DNA of 64,000 bases, taken from assembly GCF_009749385.1 (NCBI RefSeq), contig NZ_WBIN01000004.1:1-64000 (forward strand). Direction: 5' to 3'. The stretch comes from Agromyces allii. Lineage in GTDB: Bacteria > Actinomycetota > Actinomycetes > Actinomycetales > Microbacteriaceae. The position numbers and the translations under genes are program-made. The notes under the pieces were generated by a model. That model was not told the DNA's origin. It ran no database searches and saw only the letters and a list, made by a program, of their open reading frames with translations. Shown in pieces: positions 48,317 to 60,914 of this stretch. Every line of letters starts with the position of its first letter. The first letter of the stretch is position 1.

Positions 48317-49096
48317 TCATTCCCTCTCTTGGTTCGGTGTTCCCACCGTCGCCGGCTGACGCTGTGCCTGCCGACGAACCGCACTCCGACCAGTGTCGGC
48401 TGGACCGCCGACACCCGGCGTCGCAGTGAGTCTCTGGATGACCGCGAAGACGCCGTCCACGAGGAGGGCGAGCGCGGTGATGAGGATGGCGCCGCCGAGG
48501 ATCCGGTTGTAGTCGTTCAACCCGATGCCGCTGGCGATGATCCGCCCGAGGCCGCCGAGTCCCACGTACGACGCGATGACGACCGTCGCGATGACCTGGA
48601 GCACACCGGAACGCAGTCCGCCGACGATGAGCGGGAGCGACAGCGGGATCTCGACCTTGACGAGGATCTGGAGTTCGGTCATGCCGCTGGCACGGGCGGA
48701 GTCGATGGTCTGCCGATCGACGGACTCGAGTCCGGAGTAGGCGCCGGCGAGGATCGACGGGATCGCGAGGAGGACCAGCGCGATCATCGTGCCGAGGAAG
48801 TTGGCCGTCGTGCTGACCATCGAGTAGCCGAGGACCATCGTGAGGAAGAACAGCACGCCGAGCGTGGGGAGGGCACGCATGCCTCCCGTGAACGAGATGA
48901 CGAACTGCCTGCCCTTGCCCGTGTGGCCGATGTAGAAGCCCAGTGGGAGCGCGATGAGCGCTGCGATCAGGACCGCCACGAACGTATAGAGCAGGTGTTC
49001 GGCGAGACGGTCTTGAATGGGCAGCGGCGACTGTGCTCCGGCGACCCAGTTGGCCGGGTCGAAGATCCAGGCGAAGGCGTCGATGAAGAGGTTCAT
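48317..49096 (-). CDS. Osmoprotectant-type ABC transporter permease
   Basis: 259-residue inner-membrane permease with five to six helices and the EAA-type loop (IDSARASGMTELQILVKVEIPLSLPLIVGGLRSG). The central VGLGGLGRIIASGIGLNDYNRILGGAILITALALLVD is typical of OpuCB/OpuCD. A Gln/Arg-rich tail ends the protein. Its start overlaps the upstream permease gene by four bases (ATGA). Confidence 0.92.
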   Translation of the reverse strand: MNLFIDAFAWIFDPANWVAGAQSPLPIQDRLAEHLLYTFVAVLIAALIALPLGFYIGHTGKGRQFVISFTGGMRALPTLGVLFFLTMVLGYSMVSTTANFLGTMIALVLLAIPSILAGAYSGLESVDRQTIDSARASGMTELQILVKVEIPLSLPLIVGGLRSGVLQVIATVVIASYVGLGGLGRIIASGIGLNDYNRILGGAILITALALLVDGVFAVIQRLTATPGVGGPADTGRSAVRRQAQRQPATVGTPNQERE

Positions 49097-49788
49097 CCGA
49101 CATCACCCACCGTGATCGGAAGGCGAACCGAATCGGCCTGGGCCGACCTGGATCCGTTCTTCCGGTTCCAGGGCAGCAGCAGCCGGCCGAGCAGCACGAG
49201 GATCAGGTCGAAGACGAGAGCGATGAGCAGGCTCGCGACGATGCCCGTCGCGACCTCCTCGAGGATGTTGCGCTGCTTGCCGTTCGTGAACAGGTAGCCG
49301 AGGTTCTGCGACCCGATCAGGACGCCGACCGAGACGAGCGCGATGGTGGAGACGGAGACGACCCGCATGCCGGCCAGCAGCACGGGCCCCGCGAGCGGGA
49401 ACTCGACCCGCCAGAACTGCTGCCACCGCGAGTAGCCCATCGCGAGCGAGGCCTGCTTGACGTCGACCGGGACCGACGTGAATGCATCGGCGGCCGCGCG
49501 CACCATGATCGCGACCGCGTAGATCGACAACGCGACGATCAGGTTGATGTCGCTCAGCACCTTGGTGCCGATGATGGCCGGGAGGATCACGAACAGCGGC
49601 AGCGACGGGATCGTGTAGAGCAGGCTCGTCGAGGTGATGATGACGGCGCGTGCCGTGCGCCCCGTCACGGCGATCCGAGCGAGCGGCACGGCGACGACGA
49701 AGCCCACGATGATCGGGACGACGCTCAGGCGGATGTGGTTGACGGTCAGTCCCACGACGAGGTCGAAGTTCGAGATGAGCCAGTTCAT
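49093..49788 (-). CDS. Osmoprotectant-type ABC transporter permease
   Basis: 231-residue partner permease: NHIRLSVVPIIVGFVVAVPLARIA, SLLYTIPSLPLFVILPAIIG, then the cytoplasmic coupling loop VDVKQASLAMGYSRWQQFWRVEFPLAGPVLLAGMRVV. Five to six helices. It overlaps the ATPase gene by four bases and the second permease by four bases, so subunit ratios are set by coupling. Confidence 0.92.
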   Translation of the reverse strand: MNWLISNFDLVVGLTVNHIRLSVVPIIVGFVVAVPLARIAVTGRTARAVIITSTSLLYTIPSLPLFVILPAIIGTKVLSDINLIVALSIYAVAIMVRAAADAFTSVPVDVKQASLAMGYSRWQQFWRVEFPLAGPVLLAGMRVVSVSTIALVSVGVLIGSQNLGYLFTNGKQRNILEEVATGIVASLLIALVFDLILVLLGRLLLPWNRKNGSRSAQADSVRLPITVGDVG

Positions 49789-50654
49789 GAGGCTTTCACG
49801 TCGGGCGACGCACCGTCTCCGATCGATGCATGGTCGTCTTCGATGAGGCCGGCCGGCCGGCCGGCCGAATCGACGACGACGATCCGACCGCTCGCGGGGT
49901 CGCGCGGCTGCAGGCGCAGCCGACGCTGGCCGCGGTCGGCCCCGATGAACGAGGCGACGAAGTCGTCGGCGGGGTGTGCCAGCACCTCGGCCGGGGTGCC
50001 GATCTGCGCCACGATGCCGCCGGTGCGGAGGATGACCATCTGGTCGGCCAGGGCGAAGGCCTCGTCGATGTCGTGCGTCACGAAGACCACGGTCTTGTCG
50101 AGCGCGCTCTGGAGGCGCCGGAGTTCGGTCTGGAGCTCGAGCCGCACGATCGGGTCGACCGCGCCGAACGGCTCGTCCATCAGCAGGATGTTCGGGTCCG
50201 CCGCGAGGGCTCGAGCCACCCCGACCCGCTGCTGCTGACCCCCGGAGAGTTGACGCGGATACTTGTCGGCGAGACCGCGGTCGAGCCCCACGGTGTCGAG
50301 GAGCTCGAGCGAGCGCGCCCTGGCCGCCGACTTCGCGACGCCCCGCAGCAACGGGACCGTGGCGACGTTGTCGACGATGCGTCGGTGCGGAAGCAGTCCG
50401 CCGTTCTGCATCACGTACCCGATGCTGCGGCGCAGGCGCACCGGATCGACGGTCGCGACATCCGTGCCGTCGACGAGCACCTGGCCGCTGGTCGGGTCGA
50501 CCATGCGGTTGATCATGCGGAGCAGCGTGGTCTTGCCCGATCCGGAGGAGCCGACGAGCACCGTGATGGTGCGCGGCTGGATCACGATGTCGACGTGCTC
50601 GATCGCGAGTGTGCCGTCGGGATACTGCTTCGTGACACCGCGGAACTCGATCAT
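49785..50654 (-). CDS. Osmoprotectant-type ABC transporter ATP-binding protein
   Basis: 289-residue ATPase of the ProV/OpuCA class: Walker A VGSSGSGKTT (~35), signature LSGGQQQRVGVARAL, Walker B ILLMDEPFGAVDP and H-loop VTHDIDEA. The C-terminal ~60 residues are a shortened, degenerate version of the CBS region that senses ionic strength in OpuA. ATG 50654 is chosen because it gives MIEFRGVTKQYPDG. It is the first gene of the importer operon and lies just downstream of a perfect inverted repeat. Confidence 0.92.
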   Translation of the reverse strand: MIEFRGVTKQYPDGTLAIEHVDIVIQPRTITVLVGSSGSGKTTLLRMINRMVDPTSGQVLVDGTDVATVDPVRLRRSIGYVMQNGGLLPHRRIVDNVATVPLLRGVAKSAARARSLELLDTVGLDRGLADKYPRQLSGGQQQRVGVARALAADPNILLMDEPFGAVDPIVRLELQTELRRLQSALDKTVVFVTHDIDEAFALADQMVILRTGGIVAQIGTPAEVLAHPADDFVASFIGADRGQRRLRLQPRDPASGRIVVVDSAGRPAGLIEDDHASIGDGASPDVKAS

Positions 50655-50670
50655 GGCCGCCTCACACCCC

Positions 50671-50690
50671 GTTCGAACGGTCGTTCGAAC
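50671..50690. promoter_or_regulatory. Perfect inverted repeat before the importer operon
   Basis: Nine-base arms GTTCGAACG and CGTTCGAAC separated by two bases; each arm also contains the palindrome TTCGAA. It lies 16-36 bases upstream of the ATPase start, where a repressor would block transcription. The upstream TetR gene is the natural candidate for the protein that binds it. Confidence 0.75.
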
Positions 50691-50818
50691 TGCAAGTCCC
50701 CAGCCAAACACCTAAACGGGCACGAGGCAACGCGAAGCCCGCGCGCGTCGAAAGACGGCGTCACGGACGGGCCCGGTGAACCGGGTGCGAAGCTCGGCCC
50801 GCGTGCGGGCGGCCGGGA

Positions 50819-51478
50819 TCAGGCGGCGGTGCTGGCCGCTCGCGGCATGCCGAGGTGCTCGCGCAGGTAGGACTGCACGAGTGCGCGGGCCTCGGCGAGG
50901 TAGCGCTCGTCGCCGTCGATCGAGCGCTCGAACGCCCGGTTGATGAGCGAGTCGGCGACCTCGAGTGCGATGCCGATGCGGAATCCGAGCTCTTCGGCCT
51001 CGAGGTCGATCTCGAACTCGGCCGCGATCAGCTGCGCCATGCGGGCTGCGAACTCGGGCTCGTGGTCTTCGCCGCGATCGCGGTGACCGGCGTGCACGAC
51101 GGTGAAGCCGGGCTCGTCGCGGTACAGCGCGATGCAGGCGTCGAGCGAGATGTCGATGAGGTCCCACCACGTCGCGGGGGTGGCGCGCTCGAGCTCATCG
51201 GCGACCCGCTCGCGGAACCGCTGGATCGCGCGCTCGCGCAGCGCCTCCACCACGGCGACGCGGTCGGGGAAGTACCGGTAGACCGTGCCGATCGAGGCGC
51301 CGGCGCGCTCGGCGACCATCTGCGTCGTGAGTCGCTCGAATCCGGACTCGTCGACGATCTCGGCCGCAGCGTCGAGCAGCGCGTCGAGGCGCTGCGAACT
51401 GCGTCGTTGTGTCGGCTCGGTGCGGACTGAGCGTTTCCTGCTCGAATCGGCCCCGAGGATCAGGTCGACATTCGGCAC
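50819..51478 (-). CDS. TetR-family transcriptional regulator
   Basis: 219-residue regulator with an N-terminal HTH (RLDALLDAAAEIVDESGFERLTTQMVAERAGASIGTVYRYFPDRVAVVEALRERA, ~30-85) and an all-helical ligand domain with no recognisable subfamily. An Arg/Ser-rich extension of ~25 residues precedes. GTG 51478 follows GAGGAGG. It lies upstream of, and in the same direction as, the osmoprotectant importer operon, 164 bases from it, with the perfect inverted repeat in between. Confidence 0.9.
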   Translation of the reverse strand: MPNVDLILGADSSRKRSVRTEPTQRRSSQRLDALLDAAAEIVDESGFERLTTQMVAERAGASIGTVYRYFPDRVAVVEALRERAIQRFRERVADELERATPATWWDLIDISLDACIALYRDEPGFTVVHAGHRDRGEDHEPEFAARMAQLIAAEFEIDLEAEELGFRIGIALEVADSLINRAFERSIDGDERYLAEARALVQSYLREHLGMPRAASTAA

Positions 51479-51503
51479 GGAACCTCCTCAGTTTGCGCGG
51501 TCA

Positions 51504-51509
51504 ACTCTA
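51504..51509 (-). promoter_or_regulatory. Candidate -10 of the TetR gene
   Basis: TAGAGT on the minus strand, 25 bases before the GTG start, with a GAGGAGG ribosome-binding site between. No copy of the GTTCGAACG repeat is near it. Confidence 0.45.
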
Positions 51510-51587
51510 CCGGCCGTCGAAGCGACCGGATGACCACGCAACCTGAGCGTTTCACGTGCGTCCGCTTCGGCATGACAGACTGAGTGG

Positions 51588-52646
51588 ATGCCGGCGAGCC
51601 CCCCTGATCCGGCCGGATCGAGCGAGCGCGAGGTCCGGCACCGCGCCGCGCGCATCGAGGACTGGATCCACGTCCAGCACGTTCGATGGGCGCGCAGCCG
51701 CGGGCAGGTGCCGACGGTGGTCCCGTACACGGGCTACGGCTCCACCGAGTGGGTGCGCGTGCTCTGCCGTGTGCTGCTGAGCCGACGCATCTCGCCCGAC
51801 GAGACCTCTCCCCGGCGCCGCAAGCGGCGCGAGCAGGGCATCCGCGGCTGGCGCAGCTTCACGAGCGCCCCGGTCGGCAACGTGCCCGTGATCATCGAGG
51901 TCGGCGGGCAGACCATCGAGGTGCTGACCGACCGCGGCGGCGTGGTCGACACGCGCGTCCCGGTGTCGCTGGCGCCCGGATGGCACGAGGCGACGCTCAG
52001 CACCCCGGGTTCCGACAAGGTCACCGCACCGATCCAGGTGCTCGATCCCGACGTGTCCTTCGGCATCATCTCCGACGTCGACGACACCGTCATGGTCACG
52101 GCGCTCCCCCGGCCGTTCGTCGCCTTCTGGAACACGTTCGTGCTCGACGAGCACGCGCGCATGCCCACCCAGGGCATGTCGGTGCTCTACGAGCGCCTCG
52201 TGCGCGCCCACCCGGGCGTGCCGGTGCTCTACCTCTCCACGGGCGCCTGGAACGTCGCACCGACGCTCAACCGGTTCCTCTCGCGCAACCTGTACCCCGC
52301 TGGCCCACTGCTGCTCACCGACTGGGGACCGACGCACGACCGGTGGTTCCGCAGCGGTCGCGCCCACAAGGAGGAGAACCTGCGTCGCCTCGCCGGCGAG
52401 TTCCCCGGCATCCGGTGGCTCCTCATCGGCGACGACGGCCAGCACGACGAGGTCATCTACGCCGACTTCGCGGCCGAGTTCCCCGACCACGTGGCGGCGA
52501 TCGCCATCAGGCAGCTCTCGAAGGGCGAGGCCGTGCTCGCCGGCGGGCGCGGCAAGGCGTCGCAGGTCGAGGTGACGGTGCCGTGGGTCGCGGCCACCGA
52601 CGGTTCGACGATGGCCGACCAGCTCGCCGAGGCCGGCCTGCTCTGA
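51588..52646 (+). CDS. App1-family phosphatase domain protein (DUF2183)
   Basis: 352-residue protein with the App1/DUF2183 catalytic region: SFGIISDVDDTVMVT holds the HAD-type DxDxT motif (residues ~162-170), followed by YLSTGAWNVAPTLNRFLSRN and WLLIGDDGQHDEVIY. In yeast App1 is a Mg2+-dependent phosphatidate phosphatase; bacterial roles are not established. The N-terminal 160 residues form a beta-rich part. CAGACT lies exactly six bases before the ATG, so it may be leaderless. Single-gene unit, convergent with pyrD. Confidence 0.87.
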   Translation: MPASPPDPAGSSEREVRHRAARIEDWIHVQHVRWARSRGQVPTVVPYTGYGSTEWVRVLCRVLLSRRISPDETSPRRRKRREQGIRGWRSFTSAPVGNVPVIIEVGGQTIEVLTDRGGVVDTRVPVSLAPGWHEATLSTPGSDKVTAPIQVLDPDVSFGIISDVDDTVMVTALPRPFVAFWNTFVLDEHARMPTQGMSVLYERLVRAHPGVPVLYLSTGAWNVAPTLNRFLSRNLYPAGPLLLTDWGPTHDRWFRSGRAHKEENLRRLAGEFPGIRWLLIGDDGQHDEVIYADFAAEFPDHVAAIAIRQLSKGEAVLAGGRGKASQVEVTVPWVAATDGSTMADQLAEAGLL

Positions 52647-52686
52647 CCCGAGGCCCGCGCTGCGGCCGGCAGCGTGCGGCGGCGCC

Positions 52687-53745
52687 TCAGACGGTGACGG
52701 ATGCCGCGGCGCCGCGCTCGCGGCGCACGCGGGCGAGTCCGCGGTTGATCTGCCGGGCCCAGAGCGGCCCGCGGTAGATGAACGCGGAGTACCCCTGCAC
52801 GAGGTTCGCACCCGCGTCGAGCCGCGCCTGCACGTCTGCGGCCGTCTCGACGCCGCCGACCGAGATCACGCACATCGACCCGGGCACGTTCGCACGCACC
52901 AGGCCGAGCACCTCGAGCGAACGGGCCGCGAGCGGAGCGCCCGACAGTCCGCCTGCGCCGATGCGCTCGATCTCGGCCGCAGAGGCGCGGAGGCCCTCGC
53001 GTGAGATCGTCGTGTTCGTCGCGATGATGCCGTCGAGCCCGAGGCGCGACGCGAGCTCGCAGATGCGCACGACCTCGTCGTCGACGAGGTCGGGAGCGAT
53101 CTTCACGAGCAGCGGCGTGCTGCCCGATGCGGCGCGAACCGCCTCGAGCAGCGGGGCGAGCGCGTCGAGCTCCTGCAGCCCGCGGAGGCCCGGCGTGTTC
53201 GGCGAGCTCACGTTGACCACGAGGTAGTCGGCGAACGGCGCGAGCACGCGCGTGCTGCGCTCGTAGTCGCCCACCGCGTCTTCGACGGCCGTGACCCGGC
53301 TCTTGCCGATGTTCACGCCCAGCACGGGCCGCCGACGGCGACGCGACAGTCGCGAGAGTCGGCCGACCGCGGCATCCGCCCCGCCGTTGTTGAAGCCCAT
53401 GCGGTTCACGAGCGCGCGGTCGCCGATGAGGCGGAACAGCCGCGGACGGTCGTTGCCCGGCTGCGCGATCGCGGTGATCGTGCCGACCTCGACATGGCCG
53501 AAACCGAGATTGCCGAGGCCGCGCACCGCGAAGCCGTCTTTGTCGAAGCCGGCGGCGACGCCGAACGGCGACGGGAACGTCAGGCCGAGCGTCTCGACGG
53601 CGAGTGACGGATCGGGCTTCGTGAACTGCTCGACCACCCGCCCGATTCCGAGCGTGGGCAGCGCACGGATCACCCGGAACGCGAGGTGATGCGCGTCTTC
53701 GGGGTCCATGCGGGAGAAGAAGAGGGAGAAGACAAGTCCGTACAT
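52687..53745 (-). CDS. pyrD: Dihydroorotate dehydrogenase (quinone)
   Basis: Class 2 membrane-associated enzyme oxidising dihydroorotate in pyrimidine synthesis with a quinone acceptor. The 352-residue protein has the N-terminal membrane-binding helices (GLVFSLFFSRMDPEDAHHLAFRVIRAL), FGVAAGFDKDGFAV, NRMGFNNGGAD, NVSSPNTPGLRGLQ (catalytic Ser), KIAPDLVD, TNTTISR and GGVETAADVQARLDAGANLVQGYSAFIYRGP. ATG 53745 is preferred; a second in-frame ATG (53754) is possible. TAGCCT lies ten bases upstream. Confidence 0.95.
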   Translation of the reverse strand: MYGLVFSLFFSRMDPEDAHHLAFRVIRALPTLGIGRVVEQFTKPDPSLAVETLGLTFPSPFGVAAGFDKDGFAVRGLGNLGFGHVEVGTITAIAQPGNDRPRLFRLIGDRALVNRMGFNNGGADAAVGRLSRLSRRRRRPVLGVNIGKSRVTAVEDAVGDYERSTRVLAPFADYLVVNVSSPNTPGLRGLQELDALAPLLEAVRAASGSTPLLVKIAPDLVDDEVVRICELASRLGLDGIIATNTTISREGLRASAAEIERIGAGGLSGAPLAARSLEVLGLVRANVPGSMCVISVGGVETAADVQARLDAGANLVQGYSAFIYRGPLWARQINRGLARVRRERGAAASVTV

Positions 53746-53789
53746 ACCGCCCATCAGGCTATCGGAGTTCCGAGCCCGACGAACGCGCG

Positions 53790-54263
53790 CTACTCCACGG
53801 GGCGCGCGGGGAGGCGGCCGTGCGCCTCGCGCAACTGGCCGATCGCCGACTCGAAGTCGTCGAGCGACTCGAACGCCTGGTACACGCTCGCGAACCGCAG
53901 GTACGCCACCTCGTCGAGGTCGCGCAGCGGCGGGAGGATCGCGAGGCCGATGTCGTTCGCCTCGATCTGCGAGGTGCCGGTCGAGCGGATCGTCTCCTCG
54001 ACGGTCTGCGCGAGCACCGCGAGGTCGGAGTCGGTCACCGGGCGGCCCTGGCAGGCCTTCTTGACGCCGAGCACGACCTTCTCGCGGCTGAACGGCTCGG
54101 TCACGCCGCTGCGCTTGATCACCGAGAGGCTCGCGGTCTCGGTCGTCGAGAACCGTCCTCCGCACTCCGGGCACTGACGCCGACGACGGATCGAGAGCCC
54201 GTCGTCGCTCGTACGGGAATCGATGACTCGGGAATCCGGGTGGCGGCAGAACGGACAGTACAT
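53790..54263 (-). CDS. nrdR: Transcriptional repressor NrdR
   Basis: 157-residue repressor of ribonucleotide reductase genes. An N-terminal zinc ribbon has CPFCRH and [10 protein letters not shown] (Cys3, Cys6, Cys31, Cys34), followed by the ATP-cone ([29 protein letters not shown]), which senses ATP/dATP. Length and sequence are standard. The NrdR-boxed targets (nrd genes) are not in this window. Confidence 0.96.
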   Translation of the reverse strand: MYCPFCRHPDSRVIDSRTSDDGLSIRRRRQCPECGGRFSTTETASLSVIKRSGVTEPFSREKVVLGVKKACQGRPVTDSDLAVLAQTVEETIRSTGTSQIEANDIGLAILPPLRDLDEVAYLRFASVYQAFESLDDFESAIGQLREAHGRLPARPVE

Positions 54264-54272
54264 GGTGGTTCA

Positions 54273-54278
54273 AGCCTA
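54273..54278 (-). promoter_or_regulatory. Candidate -10 of nrdR
   Basis: TAGGCT on the minus strand, nine bases before the nrdR ATG, predicting a leader of about three bases. Confidence 0.45.
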
Positions 54279-54371
54279 GCGGGGTCGGAACGGCTCTCGC
54301 CGGTCAGCGGGCGTCCGCGCGCACGTCGATGCCGACCGGCATCTGCTCGCCGTCGCCTGCGCCGGCCCGCC

Positions 54372-55679
54372 TCAGCGTTCGAAGCGCGCGGTGACGGCCT
54401 CGCCGTGCGCCGGCAGGTCCTCCTCGGCCGAGAGCGTCGCGATGACGGGCGCGACCGCACGGAGTGCGGCCTCGTCGTAGCGCACGACCTGCTGCGGGCG
54501 CAGGAACGTCGCAGCAGACAGCCCCGACACGTGACGCGCGGTGCCGCCGGTCGGCAGCACGTGGTTCGAACCGGCGGCGTAGTCGCCGAGGCTCACGGGC
54601 GAGTGGGGCCCGACGAAGATCGCACCGGCGTTCTCGATGCGCGCGAGCGTGGCATCGACATCGGCGACCTGGATCTCGAGGTGCTCGGCGCCGAACGCGT
54701 TCGCGAAGGCCGCCGCCTGCTCGAGGTCGTCGACCAGCACGAGCGCCGACTGCGGCCCCTCGACCGCGGCCCGCACACGTGCCGAGTGCTTCGTCGCGGC
54801 GACACGCGTCTCGAGACGTTCGCGCACCGCCTCGGCGAACTCCGCCGAATCGGTCACGAGCACGGATGCCGCGAGCTCGTCGTGCTCGGCCTGGCTCACG
54901 AGGTCGGCGGCCACGAAGTCGGCGTCGGCGCTCGCATCGGCGATCACGAGGATGTCGGTGGGCCCGGCTTCGGCGTCGATGCCCGTGACCCCGGCGACCA
55001 GCCGCTTGGCGGCCGCGACGAACACGTTGCCCGGCCCGGTGACCCGCTGCACGGGCAGGACGCCGAGATCGGGGACGCCGTACGCGAAGGCGCCGATCGC
55101 GCCCGCGCCGCCCATGGCGTAGACCTCGTCGACGCCGAGGAGCGCGGCGACCGCGGCGATGGTCGGGTGGATGCGCCCGTCGTGGTCGGCCTGCGGCGGC
55201 GATGCGAGCGCGATCGACCGCACTCCGGCGACCTGCGCGGGCACGACGTTCATCACGACGCTCGACGGGTACACGGCCTTGCCGCCCGGCACGTAGAGGC
55301 CGACGCGCTCGACGGGTTGCCAGCGCTGCTCGATCACGGCGCCCGGCGCGAGCACGGTCGTGACCGGCACGGGCACCTGCGCGGCGCTCGCGGCGCGCAC
55401 GCGGGCGATCGTGGACTCGACGGCCTCGCGCACGGCGGGGTCGAGCGCCTCGAGCGCGGCGCGCAGCTCTTCGGCGGGCACGCGGATCGCAGCGGGACGA
55501 ACTCCGTCGAACCGTTCGGCCTGGTCGAGCAGCGCCTGCCCGCCGTGCTCCCGCACCTCGTCGATGATGCGCCCGGCGGGCGCGAGCGCGGCCGTGACAT
55601 CCGTCTCGGCACGGGGAACCAGCGCGAGCAGCTCGGCTGGGGACGGACGGGAACCGCGGAGATCGATGGTGCGCAGCAT
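54372..55679 (-). CDS. hisD: Histidinol dehydrogenase
   Basis: Last two steps of histidine synthesis, oxidising L-histidinol to L-histidine with NAD+. The 435-residue, zinc-dependent enzyme has RVGLYVPGGKAVYPSSVVMNVVPAQVAGV, VYAMGGAGAIGAFAYG, GPGNVFVAAAKR, IDAEAGPTDILVIAD, DLVSQAEHD and the C-terminal GSNHVLPTGGTARHVSGLS. ATG 55679 gives MLRTIDLRG. TACGCT lies nine bases upstream. It stands alone: hisC and hisB are not downstream. Confidence 0.95.
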   Translation of the reverse strand: MLRTIDLRGSRPSPAELLALVPRAETDVTAALAPAGRIIDEVREHGGQALLDQAERFDGVRPAAIRVPAEELRAALEALDPAVREAVESTIARVRAASAAQVPVPVTTVLAPGAVIEQRWQPVERVGLYVPGGKAVYPSSVVMNVVPAQVAGVRSIALASPPQADHDGRIHPTIAAVAALLGVDEVYAMGGAGAIGAFAYGVPDLGVLPVQRVTGPGNVFVAAAKRLVAGVTGIDAEAGPTDILVIADASADADFVAADLVSQAEHDELAASVLVTDSAEFAEAVRERLETRVAATKHSARVRAAVEGPQSALVLVDDLEQAAAFANAFGAEHLEIQVADVDATLARIENAGAIFVGPHSPVSLGDYAAGSNHVLPTGGTARHVSGLSAATFLRPQQVVRYDEAALRAVAPVIATLSAEEDLPAHGEAVTARFER

Positions 55680-55688
55680 GATGCTCCC

Positions 55689-55694
55689 AGCGTA
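55689..55694 (-). promoter_or_regulatory. Candidate -10 of hisD
   Basis: TACGCT on the minus strand, nine bases before the hisD ATG and 33 bases after the dnaE stop. Confidence 0.45.
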
Positions 55695-55726
55695 CCGATC
55701 GGGCGCGCGAACGCCCGTCGGCAACG

Positions 55727-59248
<3,522 letters not shown>

Positions 59249-59340
59249 TGGGCTCCTCTTCGGATGCTGCGGGGTGGTTCTCAGGGGTGGTTCTGCGGGC
59301 GCGTCCGAGTCTACGGCGACCCTCTGTCAGTGCCGCCGGG

Positions 59341-60261
59341 TCAGTCGACGCGGAGGGACTCGAGTGCTGCGGCGAGGTCGGCCGGGTACTCCGACTCGAA
59401 CGTGACCCAGTCGCCGGTCGCGGGATGCGTCAGCGACAGCCGGTGCGCGTGCAGCCACTGCCGGGTGAGCCCGAGCCTGGCCGAGATCGTCGGGTCGGCG
59501 CCGTACATGGCATCGCCGACGCACGGATGCCGCTGGGCGGCCATGTGCACGCGGATCTGGTGGGTGCGCCCGGTCTCGAGGTGCACTTCGAGCAGCGAGG
59601 CGTACGGGAACGCCTCGAGGGTCTCGTAGTGGGTCACCGCGTGCTTGCCGTCGGAGACGACCGCGAACTTCCATTCGGAGCGCGGATGCCGGCCCACGGG
59701 GGCGTCGATCGTGCCCGCGAGCGGGTCGGGGTGCCCCTGCACGACCGTGTGGTAGACCTTCTCGACCTCGCGGTCGTGGAACTGCCGCTTGAGCTCGGTG
59801 TAGGCGCGCTCGGACTTCGCGACGACCATGAGTCCGCTCGTGCCGGCGTCGAGCCGGTGCACGATGCCCTGGCGCTCGGGGGCGCCGGACGTCGAGATGC
59901 GGAAGCCGGCGGCCGCGAGTGCGCCGACGACCGTCGGGCCCTCCCATCCGAGGGACGGGTGCGCGGCGACCCCGGCCGGCTTGTCGACCACGACGAGGTC
60001 GTCGTCGTCGTGCACGATGCCGAGGTCGGGAACCGGGATCGCGACGACCTCGACGCTGCGCGGCGGCTGCCAGCTCACCTCGAGCCAGCCGCCGGCGCGG
60101 AGTCGGTCGGACTTGTCGAGCGTGCGGCCGTCGAGGACGACTCCCCCGGCGGCGGCGATCTCGGCCGCCTGCGTGCGCGAGAACCCGAGCAGCTTGGCGA
60201 TGCCCTGATCGACGCGAATGCCTTCGAGCCCGTCGGGGACGGGGACGGAACGCGATTCCAC
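59341..60261 (-). CDS. RluD-family 23S rRNA/tRNA pseudouridine synthase
   Basis: 306-residue pseudouridine synthase. An N-terminal S4-like RNA-binding part ([49 protein letters not shown]) precedes the catalytic domain with the aspartate in [16 protein letters not shown] and [24 protein letters not shown]. The family member most like it, RluD, modifies helix 69 of 23S rRNA; the exact uridines here are not predictable. GTG 60261 lies five bases after the lspA stop, the standard lspA-rluD pairing. Confidence 0.92.
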   Translation of the reverse strand: MESRSVPVPDGLEGIRVDQGIAKLLGFSRTQAAEIAAAGGVVLDGRTLDKSDRLRAGGWLEVSWQPPRSVEVVAIPVPDLGIVHDDDDLVVVDKPAGVAAHPSLGWEGPTVVGALAAAGFRISTSGAPERQGIVHRLDAGTSGLMVVAKSERAYTELKRQFHDREVEKVYHTVVQGHPDPLAGTIDAPVGRHPRSEWKFAVVSDGKHAVTHYETLEAFPYASLLEVHLETGRTHQIRVHMAAQRHPCVGDAMYGADPTISARLGLTRQWLHAHRLSLTHPATGDWVTFESEYPADLAAALESLRVD

Positions 60262-60266
60262 GGCGA

Positions 60267-60914
60267 TCAGGCTTCGCGTGCGGCCGGGGCGTTCAGCGCG
60301 CCCTGGCCGGTCGAGACGTTCGGGTTCGCGTCGGCCGTGCCCGGCGCGCTCGAGGCCTCGTCGTCGGTCTCGGGCTCGTCGCGCTTCGCGCCGCCCTTGA
60401 CCTCGCGCGACCCGTCGAGTCCGACGCCGCGGATCGTGAGGATCATGAACAGCACCATGCTCGACACGATCGCCATGTCGGCCACGTTGTAGATCGCGGG
60501 GATCAGCCACGGCGTCGAGATGAAGTCGACGACGTGCCCGAGGCCGAAGCTGGGCTCCCGCAGGAGTCGATCGGTCAGGTTGCCGAGCACACCGCCGAGC
60601 AGGAGGCCGAAGACCAGGCCCCACGCCTTGGAGCGGATGCGGCGGGCGAACCAGATGATGAAGGTGATCACGCCGGCCGCGAGGATCGTGAAGATCCACG
60701 TCATGCCGCTCGCGAGCGAGAAGGCGGCGCCGGGGTTTCGAACGAAGTGCCACTGGAGCGCATCGCCGAGCACCGGCACCGTCTCGCCCTCGGTGAGGTT
60801 GGAGACGACGAGGAACTTCGTCAGCTGATCGAGCCCGTAGACCGCGAGGGCACCGAGGACGAGAACGACGAGCGCAGTCGCGGTTCCGGTCTTCGTGCCC
60901 CGGTCAGGCTCCAA
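60267..60914 (-). CDS. lspA: Lipoprotein signal peptidase
   Basis: Membrane aspartyl protease (signal peptidase II) that removes the signal peptide from prolipoproteins after diacylglyceryl addition. Four membrane helices lie in residues ~12-165. Catalytic motifs are GNLTDRL and YNVADMAI (the two Asp). [12 protein letters not shown] matches the family. The C-terminal ~50 residues form a charged tail beyond the usual end. The only plausible start is TTG 60914, overlapping the divIVA stop by 11 bases. Confidence 0.93.
   Translation of the reverse strand: MEPDRGTKTGTATALVVLVLGALAVYGLDQLTKFLVVSNLTEGETVPVLGDALQWHFVRNPGAAFSLASGMTWIFTILAAGVITFIIWFARRIRSKAWGLVFGLLLGGVLGNLTDRLLREPSFGLGHVVDFISTPWLIPAIYNVADMAIVSSMVLFMILTIRGVGLDGSREVKGGAKRDEPETDDEASSAPGTADANPNVSTGQGALNAPAAREA

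Noticed and set aside
54304..54342. 12-codon frame (MPVGIDVRADAR) between hisD and nrdR
   Set aside because: No ribosome-binding site, no -10 at six bases and no regulatory codon pattern. The frame is too short to support as a gene.
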